Shown piece by piece: positions 1 to 4,879 of a DNA stretch of 6,964 nt. The stretch comes from Candidatus Jordarchaeia archaeon (lineage in GTDB: Archaea > Asgardarchaeota > Jordiarchaeia > Jordiarchaeales > Freyrarchaeaceae): assembly GCA_018383835.1 (NCBI GenBank), contig JAHAWR010000010.1:1-6964 (forward strand). Direction: 5' to 3'. Every line of letters starts with the position of its first letter. The stretch's first letter is position 1. Made by a program: the position numbers and the translations under genes. Under the pieces are notes generated by a model, which made no database searches, was not told the DNA's origin, and saw only the letters and a program-made list of their open reading frames with translations.

Positions 1-74
1 GGAGGCCGGGAATGCTCATTTGTCCCGCATGCAAAAAGAAGATGAATCCTTTCACCGGGAAAGTTATAGATTAG
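1..74 (+). CDS. C-terminal end of an upstream gene, zinc-knuckle-like tail (partial)
   Basis: The reading frame that enters at base 3 ends at TAG 72-74 and reads RPGMLICPACKKKMNPFTG then KVID. The CPAC (CxxC) motif followed by a Lys run looks like half of a zinc ribbon or zinc knuckle at the very end of a protein, so it is most simply the tail of a gene that starts outside the window. An ATG at 12-14 is preceded by GGAGG (1-5) at a plausible spacing, so a free-standing 20-residue peptide is formally possible but less likely. The downstream gene starts only 16 bases later on the same strand, which suggests co-transcription. Function unknown. Confidence 0.55.
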   Translation, partial: RPGMLICPACKKKMNPFTGKVID

Positions 75-90
75 TCTTTGGGGTGGCGTA

Positions 91-765
91 GTGTCCACGT
101 CAGGGGTTATCGATCTAGTGGGAACCGTGGGGGCGCTGCTACTTTTCGTCTTCATAGCAGCGTTTATGGCAGCGTACTCTCTCGGGTTGAGGAAGAATAG
201 AATGCTCCTGGAGGAGTACTACACCTTGGTCAGCGAGTGGGTTAAAGAAGGCTTTAGGGTAATCGATAAAAAGACGTACAGGCTCAGCGGGTTTAAAATA
301 AGGTGTAAGTCCATGGGTGCTCCTTTGGAAAGCTTAGACATCACCCTTTACCTTGTGAGTAGAGAGAACCTACTACACCACTTGGTATCCAAGTTTAAGC
401 CTCACGATGATGTTTTCCTTTGTGAAGCGAACTTCAGGGTGAAACCCCGCTTCTCCATGGAAATAATTAATCCTGAAAGGGTCAGTTTAAGTGGGGGGAT
501 GGAGAAGGTCGCAGTTGTCGGCGAGCTAGAGGTGTGGGCATCAGATGCTGATGCGGCCTCAAAGCTTCTTGAGAGAGGTATTCGTGAGGAAATTGAGGAG
601 CTGAGCGGCAGCTTAATTAGGGCTTCGCTCAGGGACGATAGGCCCCACCTTGTTTACTCGTTTACGCCAAGTAAGTCAAAGATTGTTGCCGCCTTAAAGC
701 TGGCTGAGAAGTTTGGAGAGCATTTTAGGCCCGCTAAGCCGAAGCCTAAGATCCTGAAGGGGTGA
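91..765 (+). CDS. Single-pass membrane protein of unknown function (224 aa)
   Basis: I do not recognise this family. Residues about 7-32 form one hydrophobic segment (VGTVGALLLFVFIAAFMAAY is its core), followed at once by LGLRKNR. By the positive-inside rule the rest of the protein is predicted to lie in the cytoplasm behind an uncleaved N-terminal anchor. The soluble part (about 40-224) alternates strand-like stretches (FRVIDKKTYRLSGFKIRCKS, LDITLYLVS) with a helix near 160-180 (SKLLERGIREEIEELSGS), and ends in a basic Lys/Pro tail (PAKPKPKILKG). The GTG start at 91 is supported by GGGGTGG at 80-86, just upstream. The gene follows the previous stop by 16 bases, so it may be the last gene of an operon, and it ends 5 bases before the convergent gene at 771. 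It could be a membrane-tethered adaptor, but nothing in the sequence shows an enzymatic role. Confidence 0.75.
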   Translation: MSTSGVIDLVGTVGALLLFVFIAAFMAAYSLGLRKNRMLLEEYYTLVSEWVKEGFRVIDKKTYRLSGFKIRCKSMGAPLESLDITLYLVSRENLLHHLVSKFKPHDDVFLCEANFRVKPRFSMEIINPERVSLSGGMEKVAVVGELEVWASDADAASKLLERGIREEIEELSGSLIRASLRDDRPHLVYSFTPSKSKIVAALKLAEKFGEHFRPAKPKPKILKG

Positions 766-770
766 TCCTG

Positions 771-1445
771 CTACCTGGCCTTTCTGAACACTCCCGGCTT
801 TTCCTCTATTATTAGGCCGCTCCTGTGAAGTTTGTCAATAGCTTCGTCTACTTTTTCGGGGGGATAACCTCTCTCAGCGAGTTGCTCAATGACTTTTGCT
901 CTGGGAGTCGATGCTGAAATGGCTTCAATCACTGCCCTGTCTAAACCGGCGGTCTGCACTGCCTCAAAGGTTTTCCCCGACTTAGAGGCTGGGCCCGCAT
1001 ACTTAACGGTCCAAGGTGAGGGGAAGAAAACAATACCTTTCATTGCTAGTTGCGGCAGCTTCTCTTTAACCCATTCGTTGTCCAAGCCACAGTCTGCGCA
1101 AAGCCTCTCCAGTTCGTCTAGGGTTACTTCTTTCCCCGAGCAGTGCTCCACAAGCACCTTCACCAACAAAGTCGAGCTTCTAGCCCCCTCCCTCCGAGGT
1201 TTTCTTTCAGCCTCCACAAGCTGTTCTTTAAGCACCTTTTTCAGCTCTGGAGGAGCAACTTTAGCGTTACGGGCCCTGACCAGCTCGCTCGCCCTCCTAG
1301 CATCACCCACTATTTCTGCGTGAAGCAAATCTATCTTCACTATTTTTCCGCACCGGGGGCATAACCTGCTTTTCTGTGAAGCCGGAGCAAATGTGTAACA
1401 ACCGCAGTTGGGGCACTTGAAGACCGCGTATCCGCCTCCATTCAA
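771..1445 (-). CDS. Zinc-ribbon / winged-helix protein (DUF1922/DUF5817-like)
   Basis: This is a probable DNA- or RNA-binding protein of archaea. From the proposed start, residues 6-40 form a zinc ribbon with C11-x2-C14 and C29-x2-C32 (YAVFKCPNCG, LCPRCG), resembling DUF1922 and DUF5817 ribbons. A helix follows with the pattern GDARRASELVRARNAK, typical after the ribbon in such proteins. Next come a charged linker (about 70-90) and two winged-helix-like units: about 92-150, ending in the wing GIVFFPSPWTVKYA, and about 168-222, ending in GLIIEEKPGVFRKAR. The open frame extends to a TTG at 1532, but the TTG at 1443-1445 is preferred. It has GGGAGG 8 bases upstream (plus strand 1454-1459), starts just before the conserved ribbon, and leaves room for a promoter divergent from the 1553 gene. 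Role in transcription or replication is inferred from domains only. Confidence 0.8.
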   Translation of the reverse strand: MNGGGYAVFKCPNCGCYTFAPASQKSRLCPRCGKIVKIDLLHAEIVGDARRASELVRARNAKVAPPELKKVLKEQLVEAERKPRREGARSSTLLVKVLVEHCSGKEVTLDELERLCADCGLDNEWVKEKLPQLAMKGIVFFPSPWTVKYAGPASKSGKTFEAVQTAGLDRAVIEAISASTPRAKVIEQLAERGYPPEKVDEAIDKLHRSGLIIEEKPGVFRKAR

Positions 1446-1552
1446 GCGGGCTTCCTCCCACTCAACCGATTTATTTTTAGGCGGAGACCCCTTATTAAAG
1501 TAGGAGATATGTGCTAAAATCCGTGTCTCCAAGAGAGGAGAGGTGGGTGTTG
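1446..1552. promoter_or_regulatory. Divergent promoter region with TATA-like boxes
   Basis: This gap lies between the TTG start of the leftward zinc-ribbon gene and the ATG of the rightward operon. It holds two AT-rich boxes: TTATTTTTAG at 1471-1480 and TTATTAAAG at 1492-1500. The second lies about 55 bases before the 1553 ATG on the plus strand. Read on the minus strand (CTTTAATAAG), it lies about 45-55 bases before the 1445 start. Either direction is compatible with archaeal TBP/TFB spacing and a short leader. Transcription start sites are inferred, not seen. Confidence 0.45.
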
Positions 1553-2077
1553 ATGGACGCAGAGATCCTCGCCGAGCTTAAGGCTTACCTTGACGAGGAG
1601 ATAGATAAGAGGAGCTATGAGCTTGAGGTACTGAAAAGGATCAGGGAGCTGGTCGAGAAGGAGCTGAAGGAGGCGAGTTTCAAATCTGCAGCCGAACTTG
1701 TGGAGAGAAAAGCGGAGGAGAGGGTTATACCTTTACTGTCCAAGGACGGGAAGGTGACACTCGCCGAGCTACACGTTGAAAAAAACAAGATTAGAATAGT
1801 TCCTTCAGCAGACCTAAAGGTTCACCATAGTTCTCCTCCAATAGCATCGTTCCTAGTTGGGAGGGTTTTGGCCAGCATGGTGGAGGAGGATAATCGACTA
1901 GTTGATGAGGGAAATCTATCTGACGACGAACGGCTAAGGTACGAGGTCAGCGTTTCAGGTGACGTGATAAAGGAAATAGTTATCACAAATTACAGGGATC
2001 AGCACAGGCTAAACAGGATAAGGGAGGCAGCGAGGTGGTCCTTCCAAAAGGCTTACGAGCAGGTGGGACGAAAATAA
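1553..2077 (+). CDS. Coiled-coil protein of unknown function, first gene of operon (174 aa)
   Basis: I do not recognise the family. Residues about 5-57 are strongly helical and charged with heptad-like spacing (AYLDEEIDKRSYELEVLKRI and onward to VERKAEER), probably a coiled coil. A strand-rich middle (KVTLAELHVEKNKIRIVPSA, 67-86) follows. A helix around 95-112 (PPIASFLVGRVLASMVEE) precedes an acidic turn, then strands (YEVSVSGDVIKEIVITNY) and a C-terminal amphipathic helix (HRLNRIREAARWSFQKAYEQ). The frame is open from GTG 1511, but ATG 1553 is chosen. It is preceded by GAGAGGTGGGTG, and the longer version would overlap the promoter region and the alternative start of the divergent gene. It precedes the TFB-like gene by 11 bases, so the two are probably co-expressed and may act together. 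The helix/strand/helix order recalls subunits with a long stalk, such as V-ATPase E, but the motifs do not match convincingly. Confidence 0.75.
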   Translation: MDAEILAELKAYLDEEIDKRSYELEVLKRIRELVEKELKEASFKSAAELVERKAEERVIPLLSKDGKVTLAELHVEKNKIRIVPSADLKVHHSSPPIASFLVGRVLASMVEEDNRLVDEGNLSDDERLRYEVSVSGDVIKEIVITNYRDQHRLNRIREAARWSFQKAYEQVGRK

Positions 2078-2088
2078 GGGGGAGGGGA

Positions 2089-2700
2089 ATGTTCCACGAT
2101 TCTTTTCCGGGGGGAAACATTTTCCTCCTAGGCGAAGAGGAGACGAGACTCGTCAGGGATGCCTACAAGTTCTTCATTAAAAACGAAGTCGAAGAGGCGC
2201 TCTCCGTATATGCTACTGCCATACTGAAGAGGTACGTCGAGGCGGTGGGGATACCGAAGGAGAAAGAGGCAGCATATGTTGCTGCAATGTACTTGGCGGG
2301 CAGACACCCGTTCTCTTTTCCTAACTCCGTTTCGAAGGAGGAATTCGCTGAGAGGTTTGGGCTTAAAGCGAGCAGCCTCGAATGGTACACTGAGAGCATA
2401 TCTGAAAAGTTAGGATTCATAAAGATATATGATTACAACCGCTTCCCCTACTACATAGACCCTGAAAGCGTGATAGGAGCGGTGCTAAAATCGGTAGTTA
2501 AATCGACAGTGGAAGAGATAAGTGTCCGCATGATCCTCGGCATAGAAGTCATGAGCGAGGAAGACGTAGTTGAGGAGCTGGTTGAAAGGCTGGTCGATAA
2601 GCTCAAAATAGTTCCACCAGTATTCAAAGGCGAAATGCATAGAGTTATCAGGAATTTGATGAGGGAAGAGTTAAAGAAGGCGGGGAAAAGGGAGCGTTGA
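2089..2700 (+). CDS. TFB/TFIIB-like cyclin-fold protein without zinc ribbon (203 aa)
   Basis: Residues about 18-125 look like a cyclin-box repeat of the TFIIB/TFB type. There is a run of helices (YATAILKRYVEAVGIPKEKE, AAYVAAMYLAGRHPF), then a helix-turn-helix (VSKEEFAERFGLKASSLEWY) and TESISEKLGF. These recall the HTH in TFB's second cyclin repeat that contacts the BRE. The rest (about 125-203) is helical and highly charged, ending KKAGKRER. No N-terminal zinc ribbon or B-reader is present, and at 203 aa it is shorter than a normal TFB (about 300), so it is not the general factor itself. ATG 2089 is preferred over the GTG at 2035. It follows GGGGGAGGGG, leaves an 11-base gap after the upstream gene, and avoids a 43-base overlap. 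The stop codon overlaps the next gene's TTG start. A transcription-related or DNA-binding role is inferred from the fold only. Confidence 0.6.
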   Translation: MFHDSFPGGNIFLLGEEETRLVRDAYKFFIKNEVEEALSVYATAILKRYVEAVGIPKEKEAAYVAAMYLAGRHPFSFPNSVSKEEFAERFGLKASSLEWYTESISEKLGFIKIYDYNRFPYYIDPESVIGAVLKSVVKSTVEEISVRMILGIEVMSEEDVVEELVERLVDKLKIVPPVFKGEMHRVIRNLMREELKKAGKRER

Positions 2701-3449
2701 ATGTAAAAATACCATATGTGAGAATCAAGGGGAGAGAGCTGCCACGTGTCCTGCTTGGCACATCACCCTTCCTGGGGGCAGGGCAGTTCGGCGTAAAAGC
2801 TTATGAGTACTACAGGAAGTTTTTCAAGAACCCGGCTAGGGTAACGGAGCTAGTGGCGGGCTGCATAGAAATTGGCGTTAATGGAGTGCAACTTGTCGCA
2901 TACCCTCAAATAGGAGATGCTGTGAAGAAGGCTGAGGAGAAGAAGGGTGCCCGCCTCAAAGTTGTGGGGAGCTTGCCTTTCGACATGCCTAGTCAAGCCC
3001 TAAAGTACCTTTCAGAGTTCGACACAGTTGCTGCACTACTGCATGGAGAGCAAACCGACAAGCTGAACATGGAGGAGAACAGAGCTTGGCTGAAACGCAT
3101 AGAAGACGAAGGGTACCTTGTTGGTGTCGCCACGCATAACCCGGCTAGAACGCTTCCAATCGTCATCAGGGAACTCGAAGTAGATATAGTGATGATGCCA
3201 CTAAACAAAGCTGGCTACATGATGGGTGGGATGAAAGGGGAAGAATTTATGGAGATAGTTGAGAGTAGCGGTGCTAAAGTTATAGCGATGAAGCCCCTCG
3301 CGGCAGGCAAGATAAATCCGAGGGAGGCGATGGGATACGTTTTCTCCCTTAAAAACGTGGCCTCGGTGGCCGTTGGAGTCGCATCACTCAAGGAAGCAGA
3401 GGAAACATTCTCCGCCGCTGCTACCGCCCTATCACGGCTGAAAGAATAG
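2697..3449 (+). CDS. TIM-barrel protein resembling aldo-keto reductases, degenerate active site
   Basis: The 250-aa protein has the strand-helix rhythm of a TIM barrel. AKR-like landmarks are the first strand LPRVLLGTSPFLGAG (15-29), the second strand GVNGVQLVAYPQIGDAVKKA (60-79), VAALLHG (111-117) at the position of the AKR LLH strand, and near the end VIAMKPLAAGKI (195-206) with VASVAVGVASLKEAEE (221-236), which resembles the cofactor-binding end of AKRs. The usual AKR tetrad (Asp, Tyr, Lys, His) is not intact: Gln65 stands where the FDTA Asp would be, and the Lys strand reads LKVVGSLPF. Only His116 seems kept. It is therefore an AKR-fold relative whose chemistry is unknown, and another TIM-barrel family is possible. 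The TTG start at 2697 overlaps the preceding TGA by four bases (TTGA), indicating translational coupling. It is the last gene of the operon. Confidence 0.65.
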   Translation: MNVKIPYVRIKGRELPRVLLGTSPFLGAGQFGVKAYEYYRKFFKNPARVTELVAGCIEIGVNGVQLVAYPQIGDAVKKAEEKKGARLKVVGSLPFDMPSQALKYLSEFDTVAALLHGEQTDKLNMEENRAWLKRIEDEGYLVGVATHNPARTLPIVIRELEVDIVMMPLNKAGYMMGGMKGEEFMEIVESSGAKVIAMKPLAAGKINPREAMGYVFSLKNVASVAVGVASLKEAEETFSAAATALSRLKE

Positions 3450-3469
3450 GTGCGAAACGTAGACCCACT

Positions 3470-3489
3470 CGGAATTTTAGCAAGTTCCG
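3470..3489. terminator. Hairpin in convergent gap, possible bidirectional terminator
   Basis: CGGAATTT (3470-3477) and AAGTTCCG (3482-3489) pair over 8 bp with one G-T and a TAGC loop. The hairpin sits in the 53-bp gap between the stop of the operon (3449) and the stop of nep1 (3503), where both transcripts must end. It lacks the long U-tract usual for archaeal intrinsic termination, so a role in 3'-end formation is only suggested. Confidence 0.35.
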
Positions 3490-3502
3490 TGGCCACTAGT
3501 AG

Positions 3503-4189
3503 CTATTCAAGCTTAATGGTTGCTAGCTCGTAGCAGTATATTACTCGCGAGACAACAGTCCAGGCGTCGAGAGGTTTGTCGTAGATGGATATCTTTTCGT
3601 CAGCCAAGGATTCCGTCTGGTCAAAAAAAGAGCCGTGAGGAAAGCCGCCGACTATTGCGGCCACCCTACTTAGAGAGGACAGACTTCTCATGTACTCATC
3701 TAGCCTAACTCTCACACCTTCTTCGCAGAAAAGGATGACTCTCTCCGGGTTTATCTCTTTCATGAGGGATGGAAGCGTCATGTCCTTGAGTGTTAGAAGG
3801 GGGGTTGAACCTAGGGGAACCTGTCTGTGCTCGTACAGCTGCTCCATCAATCCAACGAAGCGGTTGTAGTTCCTCGGTAGCCTTACTTCGGGGTTAACTT
3901 CGATCACCTTGTCATTCAGTGTGTGGACGTAGACTTTCAATTGTCCCTCCATGTTGAGGGGGGTCCTCAAGGCACATAGAAGAGAGATATGAACTATGTC
4001 TGGGCGTCCTCTCCTTTCTCCCATCGGCAGCTTCCTCACAAGGTGAGGGAAAAGTGAAGAGTCAAGGATAAGTTTTGATGGTTCCTTTTTCCTCTTCTTC
4101 GCTATTTTGAGAATGGCGGGCGCGCTTTGGAGGCTGGCAGGCACTGTTTCTAAAGCGGACTCGGCAAGAATTAGAAAAAGCAATTTCAA
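3503..4189 (-). CDS. nep1: Ribosomal RNA small subunit pseudouridine N1-methyltransferase Nep1
   Basis: Nep1 (EMG1) is a SPOUT-class methyltransferase. It uses S-adenosylmethionine to methylate N1 of a conserved pseudouridine in the head region of small-subunit rRNA and assists 30S assembly in the cytoplasm. Family motifs in order are LILDSSLFPHL (40-50), the RNA-binding RRGRPDIVHISLL (59-71), VIEVNPEVRLPRNYNRFVGL (95-114), the glycine loop VGGFPHGSF (180-188) that belongs to the SAM site, and the knotted C-terminal segment SIYDKPLDAWTVVSRVIYCYE (201-221). The length of 228 aa is normal for archaeal Nep1, so the gene appears intact. The start is TTG (plus strand 4187-4189), with a GGGGGG tract directly upstream serving as Shine-Dalgarno site. 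It stands alone on the minus strand, convergent with the preceding operon and divergent from the RNase P gene rnp4, a fellow RNA-processing gene. Confidence 0.95.
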   Translation of the reverse strand: MKLLFLILAESALETVPASLQSAPAILKIAKKRKKEPSKLILDSSLFPHLVRKLPMGERRGRPDIVHISLLCALRTPLNMEGQLKVYVHTLNDKVIEVNPEVRLPRNYNRFVGLMEQLYEHRQVPLGSTPLLTLKDMTLPSLMKEINPERVILFCEEGVRVRLDEYMRSLSSLSRVAAIVGGFPHGSFFDQTESLADEKISIYDKPLDAWTVVSRVIYCYELATIKLE

Positions 4190-4287
4190 GCCCCCCGTTC
4201 AACTGTAATAAGATTTTTAGGTATGGTAGGAGAACCAAAGGAAAAGAAAAACAAAAATTTTTTGTCAGGTGGAGGTTACGGCACAGA
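4190..4287. promoter_or_regulatory. Shared divergent promoter of nep1 and rnp4
   Basis: This 98-bp, strongly AT-rich gap separates two divergent RNA-processing genes. It contains AGATTTTTAG (4211-4220), usable as a TATA box for rnp4 and, read as CTAAAAATCT, for nep1. It also contains a perfect 15-bp inverted repeat, ACAAAAA-T-TTTTTGT (4251-4265). AGGTGGAGG at 4267-4275 is the likely Shine-Dalgarno site of rnp4, with a rather long 12-base spacing. Start sites of transcription are inferred. Confidence 0.5.
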
Positions 4288-4635
4288 ATGGTTCGACTTA
4301 AGAAAAAACCGAGCGCCGAGGAAGTTAGGGGGATAGCAGCTAGCAGGATAAGAACTCTGATGATGCTCGCAGAGAAGGTTTTCCTAGAAGACCGCAACCT
4401 TGCCCAAAGATACGCTGACCTTGCTAAAGCAATAGGTGCAAAATCAAAGGTTAGGCTGCCTAGGGCTTTACGGCGCAGAATATGCCGCTACTGCGGAGCC
4501 TACCTCTGGCCCGGAGTCAACTGCAGAGTACGACTAAGAGTAAATAGAGAGCCCCACATCGCGCTCACATGCCTCAGCTGCAAACGCCAAATGAGAATAT
4601 ACTACAAAAGATCAAGAAAAAGACAAACAGAATAG
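4288..4635 (+). CDS. rnp4: Ribonuclease P protein component 4 (Rpp21/Rpr2 family)
   Basis: This is a protein subunit of archaeal RNase P, the ribonucleoprotein that removes 5' leaders from precursor tRNAs. In other archaea it pairs with Rnp1 (Rpp29) and binds the specificity region of the RNase P RNA. The 115-aa length is typical. Residues about 10-50 form the two N-terminal helices (AEEVRGIAASRIRTLMMLAE, DRNLAQRYADLAKAIGAKSK) characteristic of Rpr2/Rpp21. A basic loop with LPRALRRRICRYCGAYLWPG leads into the zinc ribbon, with C66-x2-C69 and C95-x2-C98 as probable ligands. The tail is very basic (YYKRSRKRQ), as expected for an RNA binder. The ATG at 4288 gives the standard N-terminus. It is divergent from nep1, and no gene follows closely, so it is probably monocistronic. 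Confidence 0.95.
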   Translation: MVRLKKKPSAEEVRGIAASRIRTLMMLAEKVFLEDRNLAQRYADLAKAIGAKSKVRLPRALRRRICRYCGAYLWPGVNCRVRLRVNREPHIALTCLSCKRQMRIYYKRSRKRQTE

Positions 4636-4879
4636 TTATTTCAAAAAGAACGTACAGCATTAGTTTCTTCTAAGCATCTGTCCGCCACGTGAAGTACCGC
4701 TGGAACAAGTAAAGTGGGAGGGAATCCGAGGAGGCTGGGCTACAGGAAGATACTTGACGATAAAAGAATAAAGAAAGAAGCGTTGTTTTGAGAAGCTGAA
4801 ACCTTATTTAGTGAAAAAAGATATATTTTCATTTTGCCCTTTAGGTTTGATAGAATTAATTGATTTAGTGGTCGTTGCA
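4636..4879. other. Non-coding gap of 244 bp with no recognisable gene
   Basis: The gap runs between the rnp4 stop and the preferred ATG of the longin-like gene. The flanks are AT-rich, but bases about 4680-4750 are noticeably more G-rich and carry GGGAGGGAATCCGAGGAGG (4716-4734). An open stretch from GTG 4714 to TGA 4794 could encode 26 residues (starting VGGNPRRLGYRKILDD), but it has no match I recognise. I see no tRNA, no C/D-box motif pair and no strong hairpin. The right end carries the promoter for the next gene. The G-rich block could be an unrecognised small RNA or a decayed gene. Confidence 0.4.
4815..4830 (+). promoter_or_regulatory. TATA-like box upstream of the longin-like gene
   Basis: AAAAAGATATATTTTC at 4815-4830, with the core ATATATTT at 4821-4828, lies about 52-59 bases before ATG 4880. 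This spacing suits an archaeal promoter with a leader of roughly 25-30 bases. It argues against the GTG at 4811 as start, because the box would then lie inside the coding region. Confidence 0.5.

Noticed and set aside
889..1323. 144-residue open frame on the + strand
   Set aside because: It lies opposite the zinc-ribbon winged-helix gene, is Ser/Thr/Leu-rich with no domain logic, and has no ribosome site; it is the antisense shadow of a real gene.
1553..2077. Reading the coiled-coil protein as a V-type ATPase subunit E
   Set aside because: The N-terminal helix and overall size are similar, but the C-terminal part does not carry the subunit E motifs and no other ATPase genes are nearby.
4062..4397. 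111-residue open frame on the - strand across the nep1/rnp4 gap
   Set aside because: It would overlap the nep1 start and the rnp4 coding region and would cover the shared promoter; the sequence lacks any family signature.
4714..4794. 26-codon open stretch after rnp4
   Set aside because: Too short, with no recognisable family, although GGGAGG-like bases occur nearby; kept only as a possible remnant in the findings.
4811..4879. N-terminal extension of the longin-like protein from GTG 4811, which would add a hydrophobic segment (FSFCPLGLIELIDLVVVAMI)
   Set aside because: It might be read as a signal peptide, but it covers the best TATA-like box, has no Shine-Dalgarno site, and the domain begins naturally at MIRKVLI from ATG 4880.
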